Positions 24,958 to 35,509 are shown, numbered from the stretch's first letter. The stretch is 64,000 nucleotides of DNA from Sphingomonas sanxanigenens (GCA_003240855.1 QFNN01000001.1:83070-147069), one strand, 5' to 3'. A program made the numbers and translations. Notes: generated by a model not told the origin, from the sequence alone.

Positions 24958-27807
24958 TCACTGCGCGCTTGGCGCCGCGACCACCTCGACGGGCAGGCCG
25001 AGGCTGTCAAGCTGGGGGCGAACCGACTTCGCATCGCCGACGATCACCCAGGTGAAGGCCCTGGGGTCGATCGCCGCGCGCGCCGCAGCGTCAAGCTGGG
25101 CGGGGGCGAGCGCGCGATAGCGGGCGGCGACATGGCTGTAAAAATCGTCGGGGCGCTTGAACATCACGTTGTTCTGCATCCCGGCGAGCACGGCGCCGCC
25201 TGTTTCAAAGCTGCTCGGCATCTCGCGAATCGCATTTTCGACGAAGCGGTCGCGCTCGACCGGGGTGACGCCCTTATCGGTCAGGAAGGCGGCGATGTCG
25301 GCGCGGAGGGCAGCGATGGCCGCCCCCGTCTTGTCGGCCTGCACGGGTGCGACGACGAGATAGGGCACCGGGCCGGCATAGCGGCTGAAGCGGCCGGCGA
25401 CGCCGTAGGACCAGCCCTTGGCCTCGCGCAGATCGCTGTTGAGGCGCGAGAGGAAATCGTCGCCCAGGATGTTGTTGGCGATCAGGGTCGCGGTCAGATC
25501 GTCGCCGCCCTTGAGCGGCGTGACTTCGCCGCCGAGAATGTAGGATTGCGGCGAATTGGGCCGATCGACGAGGATGATGCGCGGGCTGGGCGCGGGGATC
25601 GCGGCGCCCAGATCCTTGACGCCGGGCGCGCCGACGCCGGCCCAGTTGCCGAAGCGCGCCTCAAGCGCCGAGCGGACCTCGGCCAGCGGACGATCGCTGA
25701 CCACGAAGATCGTCGCCTTGTCCGGCCGGATCCACGCATTGTGGAAGCCGACCAGCTCGTCGCGCGTCAGCGTCCTGACCACCGCAGGATCGCCCGACCC
25801 GCCGGCGGCGCGGCCATAGGGATGATCCTTGCCGAAAAGCAGCGGCGGCAGCGTGCGCTGCGCCAGCGCGCCGGGATTGGAAAGCTCCGATGCGATCGCG
25901 GCAAGCTGCTGGTTGCGCAGCCGCTCGACCTCAGCCGGTGCGAAGGCGGGATTGCGGACGATGTCGGCGAGCAGATCGAGCGAGGGCGCAAGATTGGCCG
26001 AAAGCGAATAAAGGTTGATCCGCGTCGTATCCATCGTCGCGCCGACGCTGATATTGGCGCCCAGCCTCTCCTGCTGTTCGGCGATGGCGATCGAATCGCG
26101 CGTCCGGGTGCCCTCGTCGAGCAGGGCTAGCATCAGCGCCTGCGTGCCGGGACGCTTGGCCGGATCGGCGGAGACGCCGGCGTCGAAGCTGAACGTGATG
26201 CTGGTGATCGGAACCGCGGTGCGCTGGGCATAGACGATGCCGATACCGTTGGAGAGCGTGGCGCGGGACACGGTCGGGAACGTGAAGTCGCTGACAGGAG
26301 CGACGGCGGGGAGCGCCCAGCGATCGGCGGCGGACGACGCAGCGACGGGGACGGTTCCCCCCTGCCCGTCCGGCCCGCGATAGAAGCGCGGTGCGAACTT
26401 CGCCGCGCCCACCGACGCTGAATCCTGATAGGCGGCGCGATCGCCCGGCGTGACGGTGAGCGCGAAAACGGGGCGCGACAGCCATTTCGCCAGCGCCGCC
26501 TTCACCTGATCGGGCGTGGTCGCGGCATAGCGCGCAAGATCCGCCTTATAATGGGCCGGATCGCCCGAATAGAGCAGCCCTTCGGCAAGAATCGCCCCCT
26601 TGCCGCCGAAGCTGCCGACTTCCTCCAGCCCCGCGATCCGCGCCGAGATCTGGCGCATCACGGTGCGCTGCACTTCGTCCGCGCTCGGGCCGGTCTTGAC
26701 CAGGTCGGCGATCACCGCATCGAAGCGCCGGGCCGCGACCGCGGGATCGACGCCGGGACGCACGTCCATATAAGCCTCGAACCAGCCCATTTGCGCAAAT
26801 TGCTGGACATCGGCGGTGACGGCGACAGCCAGCTTGTCCCTGCGGACCAGTTCATTGTCGAGCCGCGAACTGGCGAGGCCGCCAAGCACGGTCGCGCCAA
26901 TATCGAGCGGAATGGCGTCGGCATCGCCAATGCCGGGGGCAGTCCAGAAGCGATAGATGCGCGTCGTCGCGACGCGATCGGTCATCGCTTTCTGCGCGGC
27001 TGCGGCGAGCGTCGGCACGCTGACCGCGATCGGCCCCTGCGGCGGACCGGCGGGAATGTCGCCAAAATAACGCTCCACCAGCGGGCGCGCAGTCTTTGCG
27101 TCGATATCGCCCGCAAGAACGAGAATGGCGTTATTGGGGCCGTAATGCTGGCGGAACCAGCCCTTCACATCGTCGAGGCTGGCTGCATCGAGATCGGCCA
27201 TCGATCCGATCGTCGAATGGCCATAGGGGTGATCGGGCGGCACCGTGCCGGCAAGCTGCGCATATTCGACGAGGCCGAAGGGCTGGTTGTCGCCCTGACG
27301 CTTCTCATTCTGGACGACGCCGCGCTGGGCATCGAGCTTTTCCTGCGTCACCGCGCCGAGCAGGTGGCCCATGCGATCGGCTTCCATGAACAGCGCAAGG
27401 CCGAGCGCGCCTGTCGGCACGGTTTCGACATAGTTGGTGCGATCGAACCAGGTCGAGCCGTTGGTCGGCGTCGAGCCGGCGGCGATCAGCGGCTCGTCGA
27501 AATTGGGAACATGTTCGGACCCGCCGAACATCAGATGCTCGAACAGATGCGCGAAGCCGGTGCGTCCCTTGGGCTCATGCTTCGAGCCGACATTATAATA
27601 GACGGTGACGCCGACGATCGGCGCCTTGCGGTCAGTGTGGACAAGGACGCGCAGCCCGTTGGGCAGCGTGAACTGTTCATAGGGAATGCGCACCTGATCG
27701 ACGAGGCTCGCGACCGGCGCGGGGCGATTCGCCTGCTCGGCGGGCTGCGCCATGAGCGGCGAGGCCCCGGCGAGCAGAGCGGCGATCAGGAAAGCGGTGC
27801 GGCGCAT
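24958..27807 (-). CDS. M16 family zinc metallopeptidase (pitrilysin-like), secreted
   Basis: A 949-aa periplasmic or envelope peptidase. Signal peptide ends at PLMAQPAEQ. The inverted zinc motif HxxEH is in GFAHLFEHLMFGGSEH near residue 85-90, with the third ligand glutamate expected in the downstream ..VVQNEKRQGDN region. Four M16 modules are present: an active N-terminal half and a second half (from about residue 500) without HxxEH, as is normal. Modules include YGHSTIGSMADLDAASLDDVKGWFRQHYGPNNAILVLAGD in the first half. Probable role is degradation of peptides in the periplasm. Confidence 0.9.
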   Translation of the reverse strand: MRRTAFLIAALLAGASPLMAQPAEQANRPAPVASLVDQVRIPYEQFTLPNGLRVLVHTDRKAPIVGVTVYYNVGSKHEPKGRTGFAHLFEHLMFGGSEHVPNFDEPLIAAGSTPTNGSTWFDRTNYVETVPTGALGLALFMEADRMGHLLGAVTQEKLDAQRGVVQNEKRQGDNQPFGLVEYAQLAGTVPPDHPYGHSTIGSMADLDAASLDDVKGWFRQHYGPNNAILVLAGDIDAKTARPLVERYFGDIPAGPPQGPIAVSVPTLAAAAQKAMTDRVATTRIYRFWTAPGIGDADAIPLDIGATVLGGLASSRLDNELVRRDKLAVAVTADVQQFAQMGWFEAYMDVRPGVDPAVAARRFDAVIADLVKTGPSADEVQRTVMRQISARIAGLEEVGSFGGKGAILAEGLLYSGDPAHYKADLARYAATTPDQVKAALAKWLSRPVFALTVTPGDRAAYQDSASVGAAKFAPRFYRGPDGQGGTVPVAASSAADRWALPAVAPVSDFTFPTVSRATLSNGIGIVYAQRTAVPITSITFSFDAGVSADPAKRPGTQALMLALLDEGTRTRDSIAIAEQQERLGANISVGATMDTTRINLYSLSANLAPSLDLLADIVRNPAFAPAEVERLRNQQLAAIASELSNPGALAQRTLPPLLFGKDHPYGRAAGGSGDPAVVRTLTRDELVGFHNAWIRPDKATIFVVSDRPLAEVRSALEARFGNWAGVGAPGVKDLGAAIPAPSPRIILVDRPNSPQSYILGGEVTPLKGGDDLTATLIANNILGDDFLSRLNSDLREAKGWSYGVAGRFSRYAGPVPYLVVAPVQADKTGAAIAALRADIAAFLTDKGVTPVERDRFVENAIREMPSSFETGGAVLAGMQNNVMFKRPDDFYSHVAARYRALAPAQLDAAARAAIDPRAFTWVIVGDAKSVRPQLDSLGLPVEVVAAPSAQ

Positions 27808-27999
27808 AGCGGGTCTTTCATCGTCGAGGGGCCGCCAGTCTTAGCGAGGGTGTGATCAGGCGCAATCCGGAGCCGGAGGAAGCCCGCCTCGATCGACCAA
27901 CGGCCGACCAGCGTCGACCAACGACATTGCGCCGGCCCGAAGGCTCGACACAGGGTCGCGGCGCGGCCAGTAAGGGCCGACAATTCAAGAAGGGTCGAC

Positions 28000-29652
28000 A
28001 TGATGCGCATCGTTCAAACCAGCCTTGCGGCGATCGCCGTCTGCGCCAGCGCGGCCGTGGCGGCGCAGGGCGCGACCGATCTCTCGCCGCTTGCCGAGCG
28101 CTTCAAGAGCCATGTCGCCTTCCTCGCCGACGATCTGCTCGAGGGCCGCGACATCGGCAGCCGCGGGCATGAGATCGCCGCGCTCTATGTCGCAACGCGC
28201 TTCGAGGGGATGGGCTTGAAGCCCGGCGGCGACAAGGGCGGCTGGTATCAGCGTATCACCTTCCAGCGCACCAGCCGCAGCGACACGCCGGGCAGTGTGA
28301 CGATCAGCGGGCCGGCGGGCAGCCGGAGCTGGAAACATGCGACCGACGTCACCGTTTCGCTCAATCCGCTCGATCCCGATGTCGACGTCAGCGCGCCTCT
28401 GGTCTTTGTCGGCTATGGCATCCAGGACAAAGCGCTGGGCATCGACGATTATCGGGGGCTCGACGTGAAGGGGAAGATCGTCGTCACGCTGAGCGGCTTT
28501 CCCAAGGGCATGCCGAGCGAGGAAGGCGCCCATCTGTCGGCGAGCAAGGATGTGACAGCGGCGCGCCACGGCGCGATCGGCACGATCAGCATCGCGACGA
28601 TCCAGTCGGAAAAGGCGCGTCCCTGGGCGCGCAGCGTCCAGTTCGCAAGCAATCCACGCGTGAACTGGGTCGACGCCAACGGCAGGCCGCATGTCGACGC
28701 GCCGGCCATCCGCGGATCGGCGGCGCTCAACACCCCCGCCGCCGAAGCGGCTTTCGCAGGCGCGCCCAAGGCGCTGAAGGCCGTCCTCGCCGAAGCCGAC
28801 AAGACCGGCGGACGCCCCAGGGGCTTCGCGCTCAAGACCAGCGCGCGCATCGTCAACAGCGCGAAGATCGAGACGATCACCAGCCCGAACGTCGTCGGCA
28901 TCCTGCCCGGATCGGACCCGAGCCTCGCCGCGCAATATGTCGTTCTGTCGGCGCATCTCGACCATATCGGGATCAGCCCGGCGCAGCCCGACGACAAGCC
29001 CGGGACCGACCGGATCAACAATGGCGCGCTCGACAACGCCGCCGGCATCGCGACCATGCTGGAAGTCGCGCGCACCGCGACGTCGGCGCCGACGCGCCCG
29101 CGCCGCTCGATCATCTTCGTCGCCTCGACGGGCGAGGAAAAGGGGCTGCTGGGCGCCGATTATTATGCGCGGCATCCCAGCGTCCCGATCAGCCAGATCG
29201 TCGGCAATGTCGATCTCGACATGCCGCTGCTGCTCTATCCCTTCACCGATGTGATCGCCTTCGGCGCCGATCATTCGACGCTGGGCAAGCTGGTGGCCGA
29301 CGCCGTCGCGCCGATGGACATCAAGCTCAGCCCCGATCCGATGCCGCAGGAAAGCATCTTCGTGCGGTCCGACCATTATATGTTCGTGAGGCAGGGGGTG
29401 CCGGCGGTGTTTCTCGCGACGGGCTTCGCCAATGGCGGCGAAGCGGCGTGGGGCAGCTTCCTGTCGGGCAATTATCACCACCCGGGCGACGACATGAGCC
29501 AGAAGATCGACTGGCAGGCGGCGGCGCGCTTCACCGAGGCCAATTACCGCATCACCCGCGCGATGGCCGACGCCGATCAAGCGCCCGAATGGTATCAGGG
29601 GGACTATTTCGGCAATCTGTTCGCACCGGAACGCACGAAGGCCGCGAAATAG
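28000..29652 (+). CDS. M28 family aminopeptidase with PA-type insert, exported
   Basis: A 550-aa exported peptidase; signal peptide ends near AAVAAQGAT. After HVAFLADDLLEGRDIGSRGHEIAALYVA (typical M28 start) a PA-like domain occupies roughly residues 105-270. The catalytic domain has VVLSAHLDHIG (zinc His and Asp), NGALDNAAGIATMLEVAR (bridging Asp), ASTGEEKGLLGADYYA (catalytic Glu and ligand Glu), GNVDLDMP and a late histidine in NYHHPGDDMSQKID. It releases N-terminal residues from peptides. Divergent from the M16 peptidase gene, with which it may share peptide scavenging. The intervening 27808-27999 contains no gene. Confidence 0.88.
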   Translation: MMRIVQTSLAAIAVCASAAVAAQGATDLSPLAERFKSHVAFLADDLLEGRDIGSRGHEIAALYVATRFEGMGLKPGGDKGGWYQRITFQRTSRSDTPGSVTISGPAGSRSWKHATDVTVSLNPLDPDVDVSAPLVFVGYGIQDKALGIDDYRGLDVKGKIVVTLSGFPKGMPSEEGAHLSASKDVTAARHGAIGTISIATIQSEKARPWARSVQFASNPRVNWVDANGRPHVDAPAIRGSAALNTPAAEAAFAGAPKALKAVLAEADKTGGRPRGFALKTSARIVNSAKIETITSPNVVGILPGSDPSLAAQYVVLSAHLDHIGISPAQPDDKPGTDRINNGALDNAAGIATMLEVARTATSAPTRPRRSIIFVASTGEEKGLLGADYYARHPSVPISQIVGNVDLDMPLLLYPFTDVIAFGADHSTLGKLVADAVAPMDIKLSPDPMPQESIFVRSDHYMFVRQGVPAVFLATGFANGGEAAWGSFLSGNYHHPGDDMSQKIDWQAAARFTEANYRITRAMADADQAPEWYQGDYFGNLFAPERTKAAK

Positions 29653-29721
29653 GCCGGAGGCGGGCGACAGCGGGTCGCGCCCGACATTGCGCCCTCAGTC
29701 TGAACAGCGTATAGATTGTAA

Positions 29722-30324
29722 ATGACTGAGGATGCACAGGTCGTCGAGACTGCGAGCGCCGGGCGCGACCGATATCATCATGGCGATCTCCACGCCGCGC
29801 TGATCAGGGCGACCGAGGAGATCATCGCCGAACGCGGGGTCGAGGGCTTTTCGCTGCGCGAAGCGGCGCGGCGCGCCGGCGTTTCGGCGGCTGCGCCGGC
29901 GCATCATTTCGGCGATGCGCGCGGGCTGCTGACGGCGGTGGCCGTGCGCGGGCTGAACGACCTGGCCGAGGTGTCGCGCGCTGCATCGGACAAGGCCGGC
30001 CCCGACCGGGAAGCCCGGCGGGTCGCGATCGGCGAGGCCTATATCCGCTATGCGCTCGACCATCGGGCGCGCTTCGACCTGATGTTCCGCAAGACGTTGC
30101 TCGATCGCGATACGCCTGCGCTTCACGAAGCGGGCGGGCGCTGCTTCGCCGTGCTGATGGAAGCGATCGGCGGCGATCCCCATGCCGATCCCAAGTCCGA
30201 AGCGCGGGCGATAGCGGCATGGTCGCTGGTCCATGGGCTGGCGCGGTTGAAGCTCGACGGAATGCTGCTTGAGGAAGGCGATCCCGATTTCGTGCCGATG
30301 GTGTTAAAAACCCTGTCGATCTGA
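29722..30324 (+). CDS. TetR/AcrR family transcriptional regulator
   Basis: A 200-aa regulator. N-terminal helix-turn-helix: RYHHGDLHAALIRATEEIIAERG followed by FSLREAARRAGVSAAAPAHHFGDARGLLTAVA. The start HHGDLHAAL plus a C-terminal segment ARFDLMFRKTLL suggests the WHG (TetR_C_33) subgroup. Its ligand and targets are not evident. The stop lies directly before the clpB promoter, so it is transcriptionally separate from clpB. Confidence 0.88.
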   Translation: MTEDAQVVETASAGRDRYHHGDLHAALIRATEEIIAERGVEGFSLREAARRAGVSAAAPAHHFGDARGLLTAVAVRGLNDLAEVSRAASDKAGPDREARRVAIGEAYIRYALDHRARFDLMFRKTLLDRDTPALHEAGGRCFAVLMEAIGGDPHADPKSEARAIAAWSLVHGLARLKLDGMLLEEGDPDFVPMVLKTLSI

Positions 30325-30325
30325 T

Positions 30326-30353
30326 CTTGTGTTGCTTTTCAGCAACACCATAT
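30326..30353 (+). promoter_or_regulatory. Candidate sigma-32 (heat-shock) promoter of clpB with internal inverted repeat
   Basis: CTTG at 30326-30329 and CCATAT at 30348-30353 are separated by 18 bp, the spacing of the sigma-32 elements CTTG and CCAT. The spacer holds a perfect inverted repeat TGTTGC-TTTTCA-GCAACA (30330-30347). It lies 25 bp before the clpB start, immediately after the TetR stop. Confidence 0.6.
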
Positions 30354-30378
30354 CGGCGGTCGATCCAAGGGGAGTTAC

Positions 30379-32958
30379 ATGAACCTCGAAAAACTTACCG
30401 ACCGCGCCAAGGGCTTTCTCCAATCGGCGCAAACCGTTGCGATCCGCATGAATCATCAGCAGATCACGCCGGACCATCTTTTGAAGGCGCTGCTCGAAGA
30501 CGATCAGGGCATGGCCGCCGGGCTGATCGCGGCCGCAGGCGGCGACGCCAGGCGCGCGGTGAGCGAGACCGATCTCGCCCTGTCCAAGATCCCCGCCGTT
30601 TCCGGATCGGGCGCACAGCAGACGCCGGGCCTCAACAACGACGCCGTTCGCGTGCTCGACCAGGCCGAGCAGGTCGCGCAGAAGGCGGGCGACAGCTATG
30701 TCACCGTCGAACGGCTGTTGCTGGCGCTCGCCCTGTCGCTCAGCACGGCCGCCGGCAAGGCTCTGAAGGCTGCGGGCGTCACGCCCGAAGGGCTGAACGC
30801 CGCAATCACCGAGCTGCGCGGCGGCCGCACCGCGGACACGGCGTCGGCGGAGGACCGCTATGATGCGCTCAAGAAGTTCGCGCGCGACCTGACCGAGGCG
30901 GCGCGCGAAGGCAAGCTCGATCCGGTCATCGGCCGCGACGAGGAAATCCGCCGCACCATCCAGATCCTCGCCCGCCGCACCAAGAACAACCCCGTGCTGA
31001 TCGGCGAGCCGGGCGTCGGCAAGACCGCGATCGCCGAAGGCCTCGCGCTGCGCATCGTCAACGGCGACGTGCCCGATACGCTCAAGGACCGCAGGCTGAT
31101 GGCGCTCGACATGGGCGCGCTGATCGCCGGCGCGAAGTATCGCGGCGAGTTCGAGGAGCGGCTGAAAGGCGTGCTCGACGAAGTGAAGGGCGCCGAGGGC
31201 GAGGTCATCCTGTTCATCGACGAGATGCACACGCTGATCGGCGCGGGCAAATCCGAAGGCGCGATGGACGCGGGCAACCTGCTGAAGCCGGCGCTGGCGC
31301 GCGGCGAACTGCATTGCATCGGCGCGACCACGCTCGATGAATATCGCAAATATGTCGAAAAGGACCCGGCGCTGCAGCGGCGCTTCCAGCCCGTATTCGT
31401 CGGCGAGCCGACGGTCGAGGACACGATCTCGATCCTGCGCGGGCTGAAGGAAAAATATGAGCTGCACCACGGGGTGCGGATCACCGATGGCGCGATCGTG
31501 GCGTCGGCGACGCTTTCCAACCGCTACATCACCGATCGTTTCCTGCCCGACAAGGCGATCGACCTGATGGACGAGGCGGCGAGCCGCCTGCGCATGGAAG
31601 TCGAATCCAAGCCCGAGGAAATCGAGACGCTCGACCGGCGCATCATCCAGCTCAAGATCGAGCGCGAGGCGCTGAAGAAGGAAAGCGACGCCGCGTCGAA
31701 GGATCGGCTGGCGAAACTGGAGCAGGAGCTGGTCGACCTCGAAGAGGAATCGGCGGTCCTCACCACGCGCTGGCAGGCGGAGAAGGAAAAGATCGCGGGC
31801 GAGGCCAAGATCAAGGAGCAGCTCGAGGCCGCGCGCGTCCAGCTCGATCAGGCGCAGCGTTCGGGCGATCTGGGCAAGGCCGGCGAGCTTTCCTACGGCG
31901 TGATTCCCGCACTGGAGAAGCAACTGGCCGACGTCGCGCAGGCGGCGGCAGGCGCGATGCTGCGCGAGGAAGTGACCGCCGACGACATCGCCTCGGTCGT
32001 CTCGCGCTGGACGGGGATTCCGGTCGACCGGATGCTCGAAGGCGAGCGCGAGAAGCTGCTCAACATGGAAGCGCAGATCGGCCAGCGCGTCATCGGCCAG
32101 GAAGATGCGGTGAAGGCCGTTTCCGCCGCCGTGCGCCGCGCACGCGCCGGGTTGCAGGATCCCAACCGCCCGCTGGGCAGCTTCCTGTTCCTCGGGCCGA
32201 CGGGCGTGGGCAAGACCGAGCTGACCAAGGCGCTGGCCGAGTTCCTGTTCGACGACGCATCGGCGATGGTTCGCATCGACATGAGCGAGTTCATGGAGAA
32301 GCACAGCGTCGCCCGGCTGATCGGCGCCCCTCCGGGCTATGTCGGCTATGAGGAAGGCGGCGTGCTGACCGAGGCGGTGCGCAGGCGCCCCTATCAGGTC
32401 ATTCTGTTCGACGAGGTGGAGAAGGCGCATGGCGACGTGTTCAACGTGCTGCTCCAGGTGCTCGACGACGGGCGCCTGACCGACGGGCAGGGCCGCACGG
32501 TCGACTTCTCCAACACGCTCATCATCCTGACGTCGAACCTGGGCAGCCAGTTCCTCGCCTCGATGCCTGACGATCAACCGCTGAGCGAAGTCGAACCGCA
32601 GGTGATGGACGTGGTGCGGGCGCATTTCCGCCCCGAGTTCCTCAACCGGCTGGACGAGATCATCCTGTTCCACCGCTTGCAGCAGGACCATATGGGGCCG
32701 ATCGTCGACATCCAGGTGAACCGCGTCCAGAAGCTGCTGGCCGACCGCAAGGTGACGCTGGCGCTGACCGACGGCGCGCGCAACTGGCTGGGGCGCGTGG
32801 GCTATGACCCCATCTATGGCGCACGTCCGCTGAAGCGCGCGGTGCAGAAATATCTGCAGGATCCGCTCGCCGACCTCATCCTGCGCGGCGAGGTGAAGGA
32901 CGGATCGACGGTGACCGTCGAGGATGGCGACGGCAAGCTGGTGCTGAGCGCGGCCTGA
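30379..32958 (+). CDS. clpB: ATP-dependent disaggregase ClpB
   Basis: An 859-aa Hsp100 chaperone, full length. N-terminal Clp-N repeats (about 1-145); AAA1 with Walker A GEPGVGKT and Walker [17 protein letters not shown]; the coiled-coil M-domain (about 400-530), rich in heptads ([33 protein letters not shown] and similar), which identifies ClpB rather than ClpA; AAA2 with [19 protein letters not shown] and [12 protein letters not shown]. It works with DnaK to rescue aggregated proteins. Ribosome site AAGGGGAG. A heat-shock-type promoter is upstream. Confidence 0.97.
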   Translation: MNLEKLTDRAKGFLQSAQTVAIRMNHQQITPDHLLKALLEDDQGMAAGLIAAAGGDARRAVSETDLALSKIPAVSGSGAQQTPGLNNDAVRVLDQAEQVAQKAGDSYVTVERLLLALALSLSTAAGKALKAAGVTPEGLNAAITELRGGRTADTASAEDRYDALKKFARDLTEAAREGKLDPVIGRDEEIRRTIQILARRTKNNPVLIGEPGVGKTAIAEGLALRIVNGDVPDTLKDRRLMALDMGALIAGAKYRGEFEERLKGVLDEVKGAEGEVILFIDEMHTLIGAGKSEGAMDAGNLLKPALARGELHCIGATTLDEYRKYVEKDPALQRRFQPVFVGEPTVEDTISILRGLKEKYELHHGVRITDGAIVASATLSNRYITDRFLPDKAIDLMDEAASRLRMEVESKPEEIETLDRRIIQLKIEREALKKESDAASKDRLAKLEQELVDLEEESAVLTTRWQAEKEKIAGEAKIKEQLEAARVQLDQAQRSGDLGKAGELSYGVIPALEKQLADVAQAAAGAMLREEVTADDIASVVSRWTGIPVDRMLEGEREKLLNMEAQIGQRVIGQEDAVKAVSAAVRRARAGLQDPNRPLGSFLFLGPTGVGKTELTKALAEFLFDDASAMVRIDMSEFMEKHSVARLIGAPPGYVGYEEGGVLTEAVRRRPYQVILFDEVEKAHGDVFNVLLQVLDDGRLTDGQGRTVDFSNTLIILTSNLGSQFLASMPDDQPLSEVEPQVMDVVRAHFRPEFLNRLDEIILFHRLQQDHMGPIVDIQVNRVQKLLADRKVTLALTDGARNWLGRVGYDPIYGARPLKRAVQKYLQDPLADLILRGEVKDGSTVTVEDGDGKLVLSAA

Positions 32959-32967
32959 CCTGGGCAA

Positions 32968-32999
32968 CCGGGGGGAGCAGGCTGACCCGCTCCCCCCGG
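32968..32999. terminator. Hairpin between convergent clpB and hydroxylase genes
   Basis: CCGGGGGGAGC (32968-32978) pairs perfectly with GCTCCCCCCGG (32989-32999) across a 10-base loop, 9 bp after the clpB stop. No T-run follows. Confidence 0.65.
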
Positions 33000-33012
33000 C
33001 CCCATCGTTGCA

Positions 33013-34299
33013 TCAATCCGCTATATCATTGTGCGGATTGAGATTATTCGCGTCCGCGACAGTGAAATAGCTCTGCAGCAAACCGCGCTCGATCTCCGTC
33101 AGATGCGGGTTCCACGTATCGAAGATCAGCACGGCGCGAAGCTGGTCGCTGTTGTTCCAGGCTTCATGCTCGATCGTATCGTCAAAGGCGAAGGCCTTGC
33201 CTTCCACCCACTCACGCGTCTCGCCGCCCACGCGGAAGCCGCAGCCGGGCGGAACGATCAGCGGCAAATGGATGATCGCGCGCGTATTGCTGACCCCGGT
33301 GTGCGGCGGAATATGGGCGCCGGGACGGAGCAGCGAGAAGAAGGCCGTCGGCGCGCGATTGGGCATATCCGCCAGCGGCAACGCCGCGATCGCCGCCGCC
33401 GTTTCGGGGAAGTGCCGGCAGATCGCATCGTCGCGCTTGCCGAAGCGCCAGAGATGGCAGGCGCTCCAGTCGAGCGAATGATCGAGCTTCGTCCATTTGC
33501 TCTCGGGCGTGCCGCTGTCGAAGGCGACATAAGGCGCGAAGCCGGGCGCGCCGTTGCGCAGAAACGCCTCCAGTTCGGCGCGGATGACCGAAGTTTTCGC
33601 TTCGATCTGCGCTAGCCACGGAAAATGGCGGATATCGAAATATTCGTCGGCGGGGAGGAAGGGAAAATGCACCCCCGCGCACTGGTTCAGATAGATGCTG
33701 CGGCGGCCGAGCAGATGATCGACGCAGGCATCGAAGCGGCGGCGATCGGCCGGATCGATCGCGGCGCGAGCGCCGGCGAGGCCGGCATCCATCTCCTCGC
33801 CAAAGCGCCGGCCCTTGTCGGCGACATAGGCGCGCGCATGGGCGAGACGCTCTGCCAGCTCGGGCGCGGGGTTTTCGACCTGGCCGCCGATCGCGACCAC
33901 AGCGGCCCAGCGCTGGTTGGCGAGCGCCTCCTCGCCGCGCCGCTCGTGCAGTTCGGCGATGCGGATCAGCGCGGTCAGATTGAGCTGATCGATCCCAAGA
34001 ACGCGGAGCAGGCTTTGCCGCTCGGCTTCGTCATTGCCGGCAAAACGGTGCGCGCGGGCGAGATTGAGCCAGATGGGCGGCGCGGCCGGATCGGCGGCGG
34101 CGGCGCGCGCAAACAGATCGGCGGCCTCGGCGAACCCGCGCTGTTCGAGCGCGAGCGTGCCGAGCGCGTTGAGGGCGACAGGGTTCGCCGGCTCGTCATC
34201 AAGCACTGATCGCCACAGGCGCTCGGCCTCGTCACGCCTGCCGGATGCCTTCGCCCGCGATGCGCTGACGAGCGTCGCCCCAATTTCCGTTGTCCGCAT
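33013..34299 (-). CDS. TPR-containing aspartyl/asparaginyl beta-hydroxylase family protein
   Basis: A 428-aa cytosolic protein. The N-terminal half is TPR-like (NPVALNALGTLALEQRGFAEAADLFARA; APPIWLNLARAHRFAGNDEA). The C-terminal half is an Asp/Asn beta-hydroxylase domain: SLLRPGAHIPPHTGVSNTRAIIHLPL supplies the first histidine and CGFRVGGETREWVEGKAFAFDDTIEHEAWN the second iron-ligand histidine and 2-oxoglutarate arginine region. It would hydroxylate a protein or peptide side chain with 2-oxoglutarate and Fe(II). Divergent from a sulfotransferase-like gene and near a large TBDR gene. The target is unknown. Confidence 0.82.
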   Translation of the reverse strand: MRTTEIGATLVSASRAKASGRRDEAERLWRSVLDDEPANPVALNALGTLALEQRGFAEAADLFARAAAADPAAPPIWLNLARAHRFAGNDEAERQSLLRVLGIDQLNLTALIRIAELHERRGEEALANQRWAAVVAIGGQVENPAPELAERLAHARAYVADKGRRFGEEMDAGLAGARAAIDPADRRRFDACVDHLLGRRSIYLNQCAGVHFPFLPADEYFDIRHFPWLAQIEAKTSVIRAELEAFLRNGAPGFAPYVAFDSGTPESKWTKLDHSLDWSACHLWRFGKRDDAICRHFPETAAAIAALPLADMPNRAPTAFFSLLRPGAHIPPHTGVSNTRAIIHLPLIVPPGCGFRVGGETREWVEGKAFAFDDTIEHEAWNNSDQLRAVLIFDTWNPHLTEIERGLLQSYFTVADANNLNPHNDIAD

Positions 34300-34429
34300 G
34301 GATCATGGGTGCCATGCGCGCGAAGGCGAGGAAATATGGGTTATTCCTGATGATATAATCCTTTCGGATGAACGGATCATGCCGAGACTGACGGCTGGAC
34401 ATCGCCGGGCGCGCGACCGAAAAGATTGG

Positions 34430-35461
34430 ATGGTTTCCATTCCCAGCGCGCGCGCCGTCGCCGCCGACCCCCTGTGGTTCCCGCATCGTTTCGAGCCGAC
34501 CGACGATGTCGTGCAGTTCCGCTATCTGCCGCGCGAAGCGCACCGCGCGGCCACCTTTCTCACCGATATTCATCTGGGCGAGGACCATGATATCGCCGTG
34601 ATCGGGCGCGAGGCGGCGATCGCCGCTGCCGGGCCGCCCGCGCCGCTGCACTTCATCTTTCACTCCGCCTTCTGCTGCTCGACATTGCTGGCGCGCGCCT
34701 TCGATATCGAAGGCGTGGCGATGGGGCTGAAAGAGCCCGTGATCCTCAACGACCTGTCGGGCTGGAAGCATCGCGGCGGCGATCCGCGGCTGATCGCGCG
34801 CGCGCTCGACGGAGCGATGCGCCTGCTTGAGCGGCCCTTCGGACCAGGCGAGGCCGTGATCGTCAAGCCGTCCAATCTGATCAATGCGCTGTCGGTCGCA
34901 ATGCTCGCCATGCGGCCCGACGCGCGCGCGCTGCTGCTTTACGCCCCACTGCGCGTCTATCTCGGCTCGATCGCCAAAAAGGGGCTGGAAGGGCGGCTGT
35001 GGGTGCGCGACCTGCTGGTGAAGCAGTTGAAGGACGGGATGATCCGGCTCGGCTTCAGCGACGAGGATTATCTGCGCCACACCGATTTGCAGGCGGCAGC
35101 GGTGGGCTGGGTGGCGCAGCAGGCCTTGTTCGCCGATCTTGTGCGGCGTTATGGTGCGCGGCGCGTGCGCAGCATTGACAGCGACATGCTGATGGCGTGT
35201 CCCGTCGAAAGCATGGCCGCGCTGGCCCGGCTTTACGGCCTGGAGGTCGGCCCGGATTTCGCCGAGACTGTCGTCGGCGGCCCGGCCTTCAACAGCCATT
35301 CCAAGTCAGGCGAACGTTTCGACCGCGCGGCACGCACCGCCGAGAATCGCGACGCCGCAAACCTTCATGCCGACGAAATTGAAAAGGTCGTCGCCTGGGC
35401 CGAGGCGGTGGCGCGCAACGCCGGCGTTTCGCTCGATCCCGGAGCGCCGCTGCTCGACTGA
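34430..35461 (+). CDS. Sulfotransferase-like P-loop protein
   Basis: About 343 aa. The segment LHFIFHSAFCCSTLLARAFD resembles the 5'-phosphosulfate (PAPS) loop of sulfotransferase-fold proteins, and RPDARALLLYAPLRVYLGSIAKKG resembles the 3'-phosphate strand-helix. PVILNDLSGW and AVIVKPSNLINALS flank the core. The gene starts at one of several in-frame ATGs; 34430 (MVSIPSARAV) gives the domain a compact N-terminus, while 34379 and 34298 are alternatives, with a TATAAT-like -10 at 34354-34359 arguing against the most upstream one. Activity is not certain; the fold call is moderate. Confidence 0.6.
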   Translation: MVSIPSARAVAADPLWFPHRFEPTDDVVQFRYLPREAHRAATFLTDIHLGEDHDIAVIGREAAIAAAGPPAPLHFIFHSAFCCSTLLARAFDIEGVAMGLKEPVILNDLSGWKHRGGDPRLIARALDGAMRLLERPFGPGEAVIVKPSNLINALSVAMLAMRPDARALLLYAPLRVYLGSIAKKGLEGRLWVRDLLVKQLKDGMIRLGFSDEDYLRHTDLQAAAVGWVAQQALFADLVRRYGARRVRSIDSDMLMACPVESMAALARLYGLEVGPDFAETVVGGPAFNSHSKSGERFDRAARTAENRDAANLHADEIEKVVAWAEAVARNAGVSLDPGAPLLD

Positions 35462-35509
35462 GTCCCGCACGCCGCCATCGGCGTCGCCTCTCCATTGCAC
35501 ATAAAAAAA

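Noticed and set aside
30304..32967. 887-codon minus-strand frame antisense to clpB
   Set aside because: clpB on the other strand is a complete, fully motif-supported gene; the reverse frame carries no motif.
34298..34429. Upstream in-frame start of the sulfotransferase-like gene, opening MDHGCHAREGEEIW
   Set aside because: A TATAAT-like element at 34354-34359 lies inside it, and the extension shows no resemblance to the family. It is kept as an alternative only.
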